Source: Alphaproteobacteria bacterium
GTDB lineage: Bacteria > Myxococcota_A > UBA796 > CAJQPC01
Length of the DNA: 64,000 nt
NCBI GenBank assembly: GCA_020632795.1
Contig: JACKEV010000007.1
Coordinates: 806,001-870,000, forward strand
Direction of reading: 5' to 3'
The notes under the pieces were generated by a model, which saw only the letters and a program-made list of their open reading frames with translations, had not been told where the DNA came from and did no database searches. A program made the position numbers and the translations under genes. Shown here one piece after another: positions 30,293 to 39,090 of this stretch (within the stretch, counting starts at the first letter, position 1; the number at the start of each line of letters is the position of its first letter).

Positions 30293-30915
30293 TCCCGCCG
30301 CTCCCGCCGGTCCTGCCCCTGGAGAAGGCCCCCTCGACCTGCGAGGTCGTGCGCCGAAGCCTCGCCGCCGCGCCGGAGGAGCTGCCCTTCGAGGACCTCA
30401 CCGAGGGCGAGGGGTCCTGCGCCGACTGCACCCCCCACCCCGTCGCCCCGGGGCTCACCGCCGCAGTGTCCGTCGACGGCCCCGGGGGCAGCGGGCGGTA
30501 CTGGTCGGTGACCGTGGCGCAGTCCGACGGCCTCACCGGGCTGGTGCTGGGCAGCACGGTGGCCTGGCGTCACCTGCATCGGGTGGAGGTGCCCTTCCTG
30601 CCGCTGCCCTGGTTCGAGGACGTCGACGGCGACGGCTTCCACGAGCTGCTGATCTGGGACCGGGTCTTCTGGGGCGGTTCGGGCTCGGAGGCGGAGTGGG
30701 CGCTGGGCGTCCGGGTCTACGGGCACCACGACGGCGCCTGGCGGCTGGAGCCCGAGCCCACCGCCGCGTGGACGCGGGAGGTCGCCGCGCTCTATGAGGA
30801 CCCCGCGAACCCCCTGCCCGCCGCGCTGCGCGTGGGGATCGCCGAGGGCATGCGGGCCTTGGCCGACGGCGGGGGCTGCGCGGCGACCGAGCAGCTTCGG
30901 GTCACGCCGTACTGA
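30289..30915 (+). CDS. Hypothetical protein with FG-GAP-like calcium loop
   Basis: 208 aa. No clear signal peptide is visible at this start. A CADC pair lies near residue 44, and WFEDVDGDGFHELLIWD near residue 105 is an FG-GAP/VCBS-type calcium-binding loop. The rest is beta-rich, then helical. It overlaps rarA by 4 nt (ATGA). No family was recognised; a soluble binding protein is the most that can be said. Confidence 0.65.
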   Translation: MIPPLPPVLPLEKAPSTCEVVRRSLAAAPEELPFEDLTEGEGSCADCTPHPVAPGLTAAVSVDGPGGSGRYWSVTVAQSDGLTGLVLGSTVAWRHLHRVEVPFLPLPWFEDVDGDGFHELLIWDRVFWGGSGSEAEWALGVRVYGHHDGAWRLEPEPTAAWTREVAALYEDPANPLPAALRVGIAEGMRALADGGGCAATEQLRVTPY

Positions 30916-31015
30916 AACCTGTCGCTGATCCGCGTCATCCCCGTCCGCGCGGCGCGGGCGTCCGACCCGCGCGACGACCCGCTATGCTGGCGCGGTCTGC
31001 GACCGGAGTCCCCGA

Positions 31016-31897
31016 ATGCCCCTCGCTCGCCTCGCCCTGGCCGGGCTGCTCCTGGCCGGGCTCATCGCCTGTGACGACGCGTTCAACTACAACAAGGACC
31101 ACAGCGGCGTCGTGGACACCAACGCCACGTCCGACCGCTACCACCCCGCCGGCTTCGTCTCCACCGACATGCACAGCATGGAGGCGAAGATGCACGAGCA
31201 GACCTGCACGGACTGCCACGGCGAGACCCTGGAGGGCTCGGGCGCGGCGCTGAGCTGCGACTCCTGCCACCCGGCCGGCTGGCGCACGAACTGCACCTTC
31301 TGCCACGGCGGGGTCGACAACACCACCGGCGCGCCCCCCGAGGACCTCGACGACAGCACCGAGAGCCGCGCGTTCCCGCCCCACACCCGCCACGTCGAGG
31401 AGAACACCCACGCGGCCTTCGACTGCACCACCTGCCACGTCAAGCCCACCGACGTGCTGAGCCCGGGGCACCTCTTCGACGACACGCCGGGCCGCGCCGA
31501 CGTCGATCTCTCCGCCTCCCTGAGCCCCCAGGGCGCCTGGGATGGCAACGGGGGCTGCTCGAACCTGTACTGCCACGGCGACGGGCAGCGCGTGGGCAGC
31601 GTCGACGTCGACGACGCCCCGCTGGCCTGCGACGGCTGTCACCCGGCCGTCGACAGCGGGCGCAGCGCCTGGGACCGCATGAGCGGCGAGCACGAGGACC
31701 ACCTGCGTGAGGGCTTGCGCTGCCACGACTGCCACAGCGAGACCACCACCGACGACCGCAGCATCCTCAACCCCGCGCAGCATGTGGACGGGGTGGCGGA
31801 CTTCGTCGTGCCCACCGGGGCCACCCTCCAGCGCTCCGGGAGCTCCTGCACCGGGTCCTGCCACGGGGAGCGCCACGAGAACCGGCGCTGGGACTGA
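31016..31897 (+). CDS. Multihaem cytochrome c lipoprotein (about eight haem sites)
   Basis: 293 aa. A lipoprotein signal has lipobox LIAC at residue ~19. Six CxxCH motifs (CTDCH, CDSCH, CTFCH, CTTCH, CDGCH, CHDCH) are joined by one CX4CH (CSNLYCH) and one CX3CH (CTGSCH). Mixed CxxxxCH/CxxCH spacing is typical of the Geobacter-type CxxxxCH...CXXCH family. Location would be the periplasm or outer-membrane surface, and the role electron transfer. It appears to be a single-gene unit, ending 8 nt before the convergent lipoprotein gene. Confidence 0.85.
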   Translation: MPLARLALAGLLLAGLIACDDAFNYNKDHSGVVDTNATSDRYHPAGFVSTDMHSMEAKMHEQTCTDCHGETLEGSGAALSCDSCHPAGWRTNCTFCHGGVDNTTGAPPEDLDDSTESRAFPPHTRHVEENTHAAFDCTTCHVKPTDVLSPGHLFDDTPGRADVDLSASLSPQGAWDGNGGCSNLYCHGDGQRVGSVDVDDAPLACDGCHPAVDSGRSAWDRMSGEHEDHLREGLRCHDCHSETTTDDRSILNPAQHVDGVADFVVPTGATLQRSGSSCTGSCHGERHENRRWD

Positions 31898-31905
31898 GGC
31901 GGGCG

Positions 31906-32205
31906 CTACTGCCCCGCCGTGCAGAGGAACTTCGCCCCCTCGGGATCGTTGTCGATCGCGGTCAGGCTGCTGGCGCAGATTTCGGGCTCGCAGCGCTGCT
32001 CGGCGGCGCAGGCGGTGAGCTTGTCCCGGATCGCCGCGCAGGTCGGGTCGGTCTGCCCGCACAGGCTGCACACCCGATCGACCCACTGCACGCAGACCTC
32101 GGGCGGCGCGGGGGCCTCGGCCTTGCCGCCGGTGCTGGTGGTCGCGCAGGCGGCCAGCAGGGCCAGCGCCCCGAGGGGGATCCTGAAGGAGGGGGTTCGC
32201 GCCAT
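31906..32205 (-). CDS. Small Cys-rich lipoprotein
   Basis: 99 aa. The signal peptide has lipobox LLAAC near residue 20. The mature part has eight further Cys, several in CxxC or spaced pairs (CSLCGQTDPTCAAI, CAAEQRCEPEIC), suggesting disulfides in the periplasm or on the surface. No family was recognised. It is divergent from the DUF4157-Hint gene across 158 nt. Confidence 0.75.
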   Translation of the reverse strand: MARTPSFRIPLGALALLAACATTSTGGKAEAPAPPEVCVQWVDRVCSLCGQTDPTCAAIRDKLTACAAEQRCEPEICASSLTAIDNDPEGAKFLCTAGQ

Positions 32206-32363
32206 GATCGTCCTCTGGAGGAGTCCAGCCTAACCCGCGCCAGGGGCCCCTCGGGGCACCCCACCCCCGGAGCGACACGTTTCTGCCCCCTCCTGAGGCC
32301 CAACCGGGCTATACTGCACGGCAAATCAGACAGGATGTCCCACCTTCCCAGGAGAGGATCCCG

Positions 32364-34214
32364 ATGGCCAAGGCTCAGGCGGCGCGCGGGCGCAACAGCA
32401 GGTCTTCGACCCCCCAGCAGGGCCACGACCAGAACGCCACCCAGGACGCCGTCGGCAACGGCTTCGTCCAGGGCAACATGGGCGGCCCCGACGCCTCAGC
32501 GGCCCTCGCCTACGCCCAGCAGAGCAGCGGCTCGCCCCTGGACAGCGCCACCGCCCAGCAGGTCTCCAGCGCTCTGGGCGGCGCGGACGTCTCCCACGTC
32601 AACCTGCACACCGACCCGGCGGCCAACGACGCGGCCACCGCCGCGCAGGCCCTCGGCTTCGCCCACGGCTCGGACGTCTACCTCGCGGACAAGGCCAACC
32701 AGCCCGGCTCCGCGGCGCTGACCGACCTGCTCGTCCACGAGACCAGCCACACCATCCCCGGCGCCGCCGCGCCCGGCGGCTCCTCGGGCTCTCCGGAGGT
32801 CTCCGACCCCAGCAGCTCCGCCGAGCAGGCCGCCCAGGACGTGACCAACCTCGCCCCCGATCAGGAGAACGTGGTCGGTCCCCCCGCCGAGTTCGGCCAG
32901 ACCCAGCAGGGCGGCGAGCAGGGCGGCGGCGGCGAGGGCGACGACGGCTCCGACGACGTCACCCAGCCCACCGGCGGCGTGGCGGCGGGCAACATGCTCA
33001 TGCGGACCCCCGACCCGGCCCCCGAGGGCGGCGTCTACGACGAGGAGCAGGGCGTCTGTCGCCCCGACGACGGCGGCGACATGTCCTTCCAGGGCGCGCC
33101 CCAGCTCGGCTTCTCCCTGGGCGGCAAGTCCTTCGGCATCGACCTCAAGGACGGCGTGGGCGTCGAGGTCGACCTGACCGGCTGGAAGCTCCCCAAGGAG
33201 GACTGGAAGAAGTCCAAGGACTACCCCATCAACCTCGTCCCCGGCGCGGGCGTGCGCTTCGAGGCGGCCGTCGGCGGCGGCGTGGCGATGGGCGGAAAGT
33301 TCAAGTTCAAGGCAGAGAAGAAGGAGAGCGGCGGCGAGACCGAGTGGTCGGTCACCACCTCCAGCACCGCCTACGTCAAGTCCGAGTTCTGGGGCGAGCT
33401 GGCCATCGGCGGCTTCATCGGCTGCAAGGGCATGAACGTCAGCGCGTCGTTCTACGCCAAGCCCATCCTGAGCCTCCAGGCCGACATGGGCATCACCTCC
33501 TCCCTCAAGTACACCGAGAGCACCGGCTGGACCGGCAGCGTGGCCGTGCCCATCAACATCGGCGGCGACCTCAAGACCGAGGTCGGCGTGAAGGCCAACT
33601 GGGAGTTCCTGTTCTGGGACGGCGAGATCGGCCGGTTCAAGTTCGGGGAGTGGGTCATCGCCAGCGCCGGCATGAACGTCACCCCCACCGCCACCTTCCC
33701 CGGCGGCAAGGACGCGACCACCGCGACGGCCCCGTACTTCCAGTGGGGCACCCCGCCCAAGCCCCAGAAGGTCGGCAGCGGCTCGTCCAGCAGCTCGAAC
33801 AGCAGCTCGTACGGGCGGGGCAACAACAAGTTCTACTGCTTCGCCACCGGCACCCCGGTCCTCACGCCGCAGGGCCTGCGCCCCATCGAGAGCCTGCGGG
33901 CCGGCGAGCTGGTCATGGCGATGGACGCGGCCACCGGCCGGGACGTGCCCGCCGTGGTCACCGCGCTGGAGCGCCACGAGGGCAGCTTCGACATGGTCCA
34001 CGCCGCCATCGGCCCCCACCGCGTCGCCAGCACCCCCGACCACCGGGTGATGACCGGCATCGGCTGGGCCTGGGCGGGCGACCTCACCGCCGACGAGGCC
34101 GGCGTCACCGACGCCCCGCGCGGCTTCCGCATGCCCGACACGGTGGTGTGGAACCTCAAGGTCGAGGGCCACGGGAGCTACCGCGTCGGCGACGCGCAGG
34201 TGCGCGACCACTGA
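32364..34214 (+). CDS. Orphan DUF4157-Hint protein (eCIS/polymorphic-toxin type)
   Basis: 616 aa, no signal peptide. Residues ~50-135 are a DUF4157 (eCIS core) domain: SGSPLDSATAQQVSSALGG, then VNLHTDPAANDAATAAQALG, then a zinc-protease-like HETSH at 125-129. A Gly/Glu-rich linker leads to a ~235-residue beta-rich middle (235-470) with alternating charged strands. A Ser-rich linker precedes a Hint domain that starts at Cys492 (CFATGTPVLTPQG). It includes TPDHRVMTGIGW and ends with VWNLKVEG...YRVGDAQVRDH at the C-terminus. No toxin follows the Hint. DUF4157 proteins ride on extracellular contractile injection systems, but no such genes are in the window. Confidence 0.85.
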   Translation: MAKAQAARGRNSRSSTPQQGHDQNATQDAVGNGFVQGNMGGPDASAALAYAQQSSGSPLDSATAQQVSSALGGADVSHVNLHTDPAANDAATAAQALGFAHGSDVYLADKANQPGSAALTDLLVHETSHTIPGAAAPGGSSGSPEVSDPSSSAEQAAQDVTNLAPDQENVVGPPAEFGQTQQGGEQGGGGEGDDGSDDVTQPTGGVAAGNMLMRTPDPAPEGGVYDEEQGVCRPDDGGDMSFQGAPQLGFSLGGKSFGIDLKDGVGVEVDLTGWKLPKEDWKKSKDYPINLVPGAGVRFEAAVGGGVAMGGKFKFKAEKKESGGETEWSVTTSSTAYVKSEFWGELAIGGFIGCKGMNVSASFYAKPILSLQADMGITSSLKYTESTGWTGSVAVPINIGGDLKTEVGVKANWEFLFWDGEIGRFKFGEWVIASAGMNVTPTATFPGGKDATTATAPYFQWGTPPKPQKVGSGSSSSSNSSSYGRGNNKFYCFATGTPVLTPQGLRPIESLRAGELVMAMDAATGRDVPAVVTALERHEGSFDMVHAAIGPHRVASTPDHRVMTGIGWAWAGDLTADEAGVTDAPRGFRMPDTVVWNLKVEGHGSYRVGDAQVRDH

Positions 34215-34232
34215 CGCAACGCAGGGCCGCTG

Positions 34233-35813
34233 GTGTCCCATCATGGGCACACCGGAGGCCCTCTGGCACCCCCCCGCTTTGACGTCGCCGTCATCGGCGC
34301 AGGCTTCGGCGGCCTGGCCGCCGCGCTCACCCTGGCCGAGGGCGGGGCGCGCGTGCTGCTCTGCGAGGCCCTGAGCTACCCCGGCGGCTGCGCCAGCACC
34401 TTCTCCCGACGGGGCTACCGCTTCGAGGCCGGCGCCACCCTGTTCTCCGGCCTGGCCCCCGACGGGCTGTTCGGCCGCTGGATCCAGCGCTACGCCCCTG
34501 CGCTGGAGGTCCGCTTCCCCGACCCGGTCATCGCGCTGCGCGCCCCGGGCTTCACCCTGGACCTGCCGCCGCGCCCCGAGGACCTCGTCGCGCAGCTCTG
34601 CGCCATGCCCGGCGCGCCCGTCGCGGGGATCCGCAGCTTCTTCGCCGAGCAGCAGCAGGTCGCCGCCACCCTGTGGGGTCTCTTTGACGACCCCGGGCTG
34701 CTGCCGCCCTTCCGGGAGGGGGCGCTCCTGGACCACCTCCGGCGCCTCCCGCGGTACCTCCCGCTGCTGCGGCTGGTCGGGCGCCCCCTGGTCCACGCCC
34801 TGCGGCGCCACGGCGTCGCCGACTGGACCCCGCTCCGGGCGACCCTGGACGCGAGCTGCCAGATCAGCGTGCAGTGCGGCGTGGACGAGGCCGAGGCCCC
34901 CTTCGCGATGGCCGCGCTGGACTACCCCTTCCGCCAGGCGGGGCACGTGCGCGGAGGCATCGGGCGGCTGGCCTGGGCCCTGGCCCGCGCGGTGGAGCGC
35001 CTGGGGGGCGACGTGCGCATGGCCGCCCGGGTGCGGCATCTGGCCCGGGACGGCGAGGGCTGGGCCCTGGACGTGCGCGGGGAGACCGTGCGGGCGGAGC
35101 GCGTGGTCGCCAACCTGCTCCCCCAGGACCTCCAGCGCCTCGCCGCGGTGCCCCCGGGTGCCTGGCCCCGGCTGGACCGGCTCGCCGCCCAGGTGGCGGA
35201 GGGTTGGGGCGCGGCGATGCTCTACCTGGGGGTCGATTCCAGCACCTTCGATCGCCGTGAGGCCCACCACATCGAGATCATCGACGACACCAGCGCGCCG
35301 CTCATCGAGGGCAACCACCTGTTCTGCTCCATCAGCGGGGCGGACGAGCCCGACCGCGCCCCGCCCGGCCAGCGCACGGTCACCGTCTCCACCCACCTCT
35401 CGCTCCAGGGCTGCCCCCCGGACCAGCGCGCCGCCCGGGTCCAGGCCGTGCAGGACCGCATGCGGGACGTGCTGCAGCGGCGCGCCCCCAAGCTGTGGGC
35501 GGGGGTGCGGGTGGAGATGCCGGCGAGCCCGCGCACCTTCCAGCGCTTCACCCGCCGGCACGCTGGCCTGGTGGGCGGGATCCCCCGGCGTGCGGGCCTG
35601 CACCACTATGCCGGGCTCCTCCCCCGGCCGGTCGCGCCGGGCCTGCACCTGGTCGGGGACAGCGTCTTCCCGGGGCAGAGCACCCTTGCGGTGGCCATCG
35701 GCGGGGTGAAGGTCGCCCGCGCGGTGCTCGGCGATGCTGCATTGCAGCAAAGCCTGATCAGCCTGCCGGCACCTCGCCCAGCCAGCGATCCAGCGCCTTC
35801 CACTGGTCGATGA
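34233..35813 (+). CDS. FAD-dependent oxidoreductase, CrtI/CrtISO-like
   Basis: 526 aa from a GTG at 34233; a CTG at 34263 with GGAGG just upstream is an alternative that removes 10 residues. The dinucleotide-binding motif VIGAGFGGLAAALTLAEGG lies near the N-terminus. GGCASTFSRRGYRFEAGATL is the family's second conserved block, and the C-terminal block is GLHLVGDSVFPGQSTLAVAIGG. This pattern is that of phytoene desaturases and carotenoid isomerases. The exact substrate cannot be told; no other carotenoid genes are near. The 3' end overlaps the convergent acyltransferase gene by 56 nt. Confidence 0.8.
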   Translation: MSHHGHTGGPLAPPRFDVAVIGAGFGGLAAALTLAEGGARVLLCEALSYPGGCASTFSRRGYRFEAGATLFSGLAPDGLFGRWIQRYAPALEVRFPDPVIALRAPGFTLDLPPRPEDLVAQLCAMPGAPVAGIRSFFAEQQQVAATLWGLFDDPGLLPPFREGALLDHLRRLPRYLPLLRLVGRPLVHALRRHGVADWTPLRATLDASCQISVQCGVDEAEAPFAMAALDYPFRQAGHVRGGIGRLAWALARAVERLGGDVRMAARVRHLARDGEGWALDVRGETVRAERVVANLLPQDLQRLAAVPPGAWPRLDRLAAQVAEGWGAAMLYLGVDSSTFDRREAHHIEIIDDTSAPLIEGNHLFCSISGADEPDRAPPGQRTVTVSTHLSLQGCPPDQRAARVQAVQDRMRDVLQRRAPKLWAGVRVEMPASPRTFQRFTRRHAGLVGGIPRRAGLHHYAGLLPRPVAPGLHLVGDSVFPGQSTLAVAIGGVKVARAVLGDAALQQSLISLPAPRPASDPAPSTGR

Positions 35814-36786
35814 GCCAGTCGTAGCGCGCCTGCCCCGCCGGGGGGATGTCCGCGGCCCGCACCCGGGTGAAGCGCACCCGCACGGTCTGCCCCACCAGCC
35901 GGCCGTTCAGCAGGCTGCCCATGTCCCGCACCCCGCTGAAGCCCTGGTGGGCGCAGAAGACCACGTCCACGCCCGGGGTGTGCTCCAGCAGGCCCAGCGG
36001 TCCGCCCGGCCGGGGGAGCAGGGTGCGCTGGAGCGCCTCGGCCTGCGCAGCCTGCGCCTCCTTCCCCTGGGCGCGCAGCTCGTCGATCCGGCGCTGGCGG
36101 CGGCGGGGGGTGAAGCGCGTACCCTCCGGGTAGACGACCACAAGGTCGTCGGGCCCCAGGCCCTCGCCCAGGCGCTGCACCGCCTCGATCTCGGCGGCCC
36201 CCCCGCCCCGCCGCACGAAGTAGTTGGGCAGCCGGTGCCCGGCGATGTCCAGGCAGGGGTCCCAGGCCAGCTCCTGCTTGAGCACGTAGCGGGCCCGGCG
36301 CCCGGTGGGCGCGGCGACGAGGCGGATGGGCAGCAGCGCGTCGGCGGAGCTGGTGTGGTTGAGGAAGAGCAGGAAGGGCCCGGGGGAGAGGTGCTCGGCG
36401 CCCTCGATCACGTAGCGGAACTCGAACAGCCGCTCCAGCCCGCCCAGCAGCGCGCGGCACCACAGGTGCTGGGTCCGGTTGGCGTGGGCCACCAGCCCCG
36501 CGGGGTCGCGCCCCCACCGCAGCCAGCCCCAGGCCAGCGTCGCGACGCCCCAGGCCTCCACGCACAGGAAGAAGGTGGCCATCAGCAGGGTCCGGGTGAC
36601 GGCCATGCGGCGGCGCCGGACCCCGTCCACCCCCAGGGCCAGGGGGAGCAGCGCGGGCAGCAGCGTCACGCTCCCGGCGGCCAGGAGCAGGACGAGCGGG
36701 ACGCTCACCGCCCGGCGGCGCCAGCGCCCGGGGTCGGGGGGGGGCAACGGGAGCGCGACGTCCATCCTGGGATGATAGTCGACCAC
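35758..36786 (-). CDS. PlsC-family 1-acylglycerol-3-phosphate-type acyltransferase
   Basis: 342 aa. Two N-terminal hydrophobic segments (~28-50 and ~65-90) anchor it in the inner membrane. The acyltransferase motifs are LFLNHTSSADALL (HX4D, here H-TSSA-D) and VVVYPEGTRFTPRRR (EGTR). It would transfer an acyl chain to lysophosphatidate or a similar lipid. Starts at 36786 or 36765 (MDVALP) are both possible. It shares a 38-nt divergent gap with the CDF gene. Confidence 0.85.
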   Translation of the reverse strand: MVDYHPRMDVALPLPPPDPGRWRRRAVSVPLVLLLAAGSVTLLPALLPLALGVDGVRRRRMAVTRTLLMATFFLCVEAWGVATLAWGWLRWGRDPAGLVAHANRTQHLWCRALLGGLERLFEFRYVIEGAEHLSPGPFLLFLNHTSSADALLPIRLVAAPTGRRARYVLKQELAWDPCLDIAGHRLPNYFVRRGGGAAEIEAVQRLGEGLGPDDLVVVYPEGTRFTPRRRQRRIDELRAQGKEAQAAQAEALQRTLLPRPGGPLGLLEHTPGVDVVFCAHQGFSGVRDMGSLLNGRLVGQTVRVRFTRVRAADIPPAGQARYDWLIDQWKALDRWLGEVPAG

Positions 36787-36824
36787 GCGCCGCCGGTTGC
36801 GCAGCAGGATACGAGGAGGCCGCC

Positions 36825-37724
36825 ATGCCGAGCCTGCCCGACCGACTCCGCAGAGACCCCGGGGCCCGCGCGAACGCGGTGGGCCTGGGCGCGAACGTGG
36901 CCCTGGCCGTGGCCAAGTTCGTGGTGGGCACCCTCGCAGGCAGCGCCGCGCTCATCGCGGACGGGTTCAACTCGGCAGGGGACATCTTCGCCACGGCGGT
37001 GGCCTGGCTCGGCTACCAGTGGGCGCAGCGCCCCCCCGACGACAACCACCACTACGGCCACGGCAACTTCGAGACGGTGGCGGGCCTCATCGTGGGCGCG
37101 ATGCTGCTGGCCACGGGGCTGTTCATCACCGTGGACGGGGCGATGAAGCTCGCGGCGGGCCCCACCGAGCCCCCGGAGAAGCTGGCGCTGGCCGTGGCCG
37201 TGGCCACGATGGTGGTCAAGGAGGCGCTCTACCGCTACACCCGCGCGGTGGGCGTGCGGCTGAACGCGCCCTCGCTGCTGGCCTCGTCTCGCGACCACCG
37301 CGCGGACGTGTTCGCCGGCCTGGCGGTGTTCGCCGGGGTGATGGGCGCACGCCTGGGGCTGCCCTGGCTCGACCCCCTCGCGGCGGTGCTCATCGGCCTG
37401 TACATCGCGGCGATGGCGGTGGAGCCCATCCGGGACAACATCTCCGTGCTCATGGGCGAGGCCCCCGAGGGCATCGTCGAGGAGATCCGCCGGGCCGCCC
37501 GGCACGTCGACGCGGTCCGCGAGGTGGACGCGATCCGGGTCCACCAGCTCGGCTCGTACTACATGGTGGACCTGGATATCTTCGTGGACGGCGGGCTGTC
37601 CCTGTACGACGCGCACGACATCGCCCACGCCGTGCGGGACCGGGTGCGCGCGGAGGTGGGGCACGTCCAGGAGGTGAAGGTGCACGTCAACCCGACAGGG
37701 TTGAAGCCGACAATGGAGGGGTAG
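36825..37724 (+). CDS. Cation diffusion facilitator (CDF) family metal transporter
   Basis: 299 aa with six membrane segments up to ~residue 200. Metal-site residues follow the family pattern: DGFNSAGD in TM2 and SRDHRADVF in TM5. The cytoplasmic C-terminal domain (~210-295) carries VREVDAIRVHQLGSYYMVDLDI. It would export zinc, cobalt, iron or manganese using the proton gradient; the N/D plus H/D sites do not settle which. GAGGAGG precedes the ATG. The next gene downstream encodes a protein with a long His-Gly stretch. Confidence 0.9.
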   Translation: MPSLPDRLRRDPGARANAVGLGANVALAVAKFVVGTLAGSAALIADGFNSAGDIFATAVAWLGYQWAQRPPDDNHHYGHGNFETVAGLIVGAMLLATGLFITVDGAMKLAAGPTEPPEKLALAVAVATMVVKEALYRYTRAVGVRLNAPSLLASSRDHRADVFAGLAVFAGVMGARLGLPWLDPLAAVLIGLYIAAMAVEPIRDNISVLMGEAPEGIVEEIRRAARHVDAVREVDAIRVHQLGSYYMVDLDIFVDGGLSLYDAHDIAHAVRDRVRAEVGHVQEVKVHVNPTGLKPTMEG

Positions 37725-37756
37725 GCGGCCGCCGCCACAAAAAATACGGAGGAGAT

Positions 37757-37783
37757 GGAAACCGTTCCGGGGGCGGGGCCGTA
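37757..37783 (+). promoter_or_regulatory. Candidate ECF-sigma promoter of the serine hydrolase gene
   Basis: GGAAACC (37757-37763), a 16-nt spacer, then CGTA (37780-37783), 59 nt before the ATG at 37843. Both elements and the spacer length are identical to the motif upstream of the neighbouring ECF sigma gene (39091-39117). ECF factors typically use an AAC-containing -35 and a CGTN -10. Confidence 0.65.
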
Positions 37784-37842
37784 TCCCAGGTCAGTGACGA
37801 TGAGACGCGGGTGTCTCGACGTCCAGAACATGGGATATAACG

Positions 37843-39039
37843 ATGAACGCTATCTTTCGCGTGATGGGTCTGGTCTGTGTGCTCTCTCCTTCTGTGCTCT
37901 TTGGCGGCGGTGTCGCGCACGCGCACAGCAGCCACGGCCACGGCCACGGTCATGGTCATGGCCACGGCGACGGTCACGGGTGCACGGCCACCCTGGACGA
38001 CGACGTCCGGGAGGCCCTGGAGGACACCCTCGACGCGCTCGTGGTCGACACCGGGGCGGTCGGCGTGGTCCTGGGGGTCTCCGATGAATGTCGCAGCTAC
38101 CGCATCAGCAGCGGGGACGCCGACCCCGACGGCGCCGAGCCGCTGTCTCGCAACGCCCGCCTCCGCATCGCGAGCGTCACGAAGACCTTCGTGAGCGCGA
38201 CGCTGCTCCAGCTCGTGGAGGAGGGTGTGCTCTCCCTGGACCAGCCGGTCAGCGACTTCGGTGACTGGCTGCCCGACGGCGACGACATCACCGTGCGGCA
38301 TGTCATGAACCACACCAGCGGCGTGGCCGACTACATCCAGGATCCCGAGGTGCTGGGCTCCATCTTCGCCGGAGACGGGCGGGTCTGGACCAACGAGGAG
38401 CTGGTGGAGATCGCGGTGGCGGCGGGCCCCCAGTTCGACCCGGGCGACCAGTTCTCCTACTCCAACACCGGCTACATCCTGGCCGACCTCATCATCCAGT
38501 CGGCCACCGGGCAGACCGCTGCGGAGCAGATCCGCGCCCGCTTCCTCGATCCCCTGGGCATGAGCGCGACCTTCTCGGCCTCCCAGGAGCAGGTCCTGGG
38601 GACGCTTTCCACCGGCTGGATGGACATCGGCTCGGGCAGCCTGGAGGACGTCACCTACCTGGCCGACCTCAGCGTGGCCGGCGCGGCCGGGGACATCACC
38701 TCCAACACCCGCGACCTGCTGACGTGGACCCGGGCGCTCTACGGCGGCGACCTGCTGGAAGACGCACAGATGGACGAGCTGCTCACGACGGTCCCCTTCG
38801 GCGACGGCAGCGGCGACGAGTACGGGCTGGGCGTGATGGTGTTCGACTACGGCGACCTGGGGGACTTCCACGGTCACGCCGGGGGCATCTGGGGCAACAA
38901 CTCCATGGTGGGCTACCTGCCGGAGCTGGACGTCTCGGTCGTCATCATCACCAACAGCTACCCGGTCGACGCCCGCCTGCTGCTGGACGAGGTCGTCGAC
39001 ACCATCGGCGAGCACCTGGAGGACGACGACGGCTGCTGA
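37843..39039 (+). CDS. Secreted serine hydrolase (class C beta-lactamase / D-Ala-D-Ala carboxypeptidase family) with His-rich N-terminus
   Basis: 398 aa. A signal peptide ends near residue 25, followed at once by a His-Gly stretch with about ten His. The beta-lactamase-fold domain shows the catalytic SxxK in IASVTKTFVSA and the second motif in FSYSNTGYILADL (YxN). The third motif region is near DFHGHAGGIWG (HxG type). It acts in the periplasm or outside on peptides, peptidoglycan or esters; the substrate is unknown. It has its own ECF-type promoter and a strong terminator. The His stretch is probably metal-binding, which fits the upstream CDF gene. Confidence 0.85.
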   Translation: MNAIFRVMGLVCVLSPSVLFGGGVAHAHSSHGHGHGHGHGHGDGHGCTATLDDDVREALEDTLDALVVDTGAVGVVLGVSDECRSYRISSGDADPDGAEPLSRNARLRIASVTKTFVSATLLQLVEEGVLSLDQPVSDFGDWLPDGDDITVRHVMNHTSGVADYIQDPEVLGSIFAGDGRVWTNEELVEIAVAAGPQFDPGDQFSYSNTGYILADLIIQSATGQTAAEQIRARFLDPLGMSATFSASQEQVLGTLSTGWMDIGSGSLEDVTYLADLSVAGAAGDITSNTRDLLTWTRALYGGDLLEDAQMDELLTTVPFGDGSGDEYGLGVMVFDYGDLGDFHGHAGGIWGNNSMVGYLPELDVSVVIITNSYPVDARLLLDEVVDTIGEHLEDDDGC

Positions 39040-39049
39040 GCCGCACCTC

Positions 39050-39081
39050 GGGGGCGGGGCTTCCCCGCCCCCTCCTTTTTT
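39050..39081 (+). terminator. Rho-independent terminator after the serine hydrolase gene
   Basis: A perfect 10-bp stem (GGGGGCGGGG and CCCCGCCCCC) with a 3-nt CTT loop is followed by TCCTTTTTT. It starts 11 nt after the stop codon and separates this gene from the ECF sigma promoter. Confidence 0.9.
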
Positions 39082-39090
39082 CGAAGGGCC

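Noticed and set aside
32310..32315. TATACT as a -10 for the DUF4157-Hint gene
   Set aside because: No acceptable -35 lies 16-18 nt upstream; kept out of the feature list.
33837..34214. Intein in the DUF4157 protein
   Set aside because: The Hint domain ends the protein with no C-extein and no terminal His-Asn plus Cys/Ser/Thr, so splicing is not possible; Hint of the polymorphic-toxin type fits better.
39050..39081. Possible operator for the ECF promoter
   Set aside because: The GC-rich perfect stem followed by a T-run is a classical terminator.
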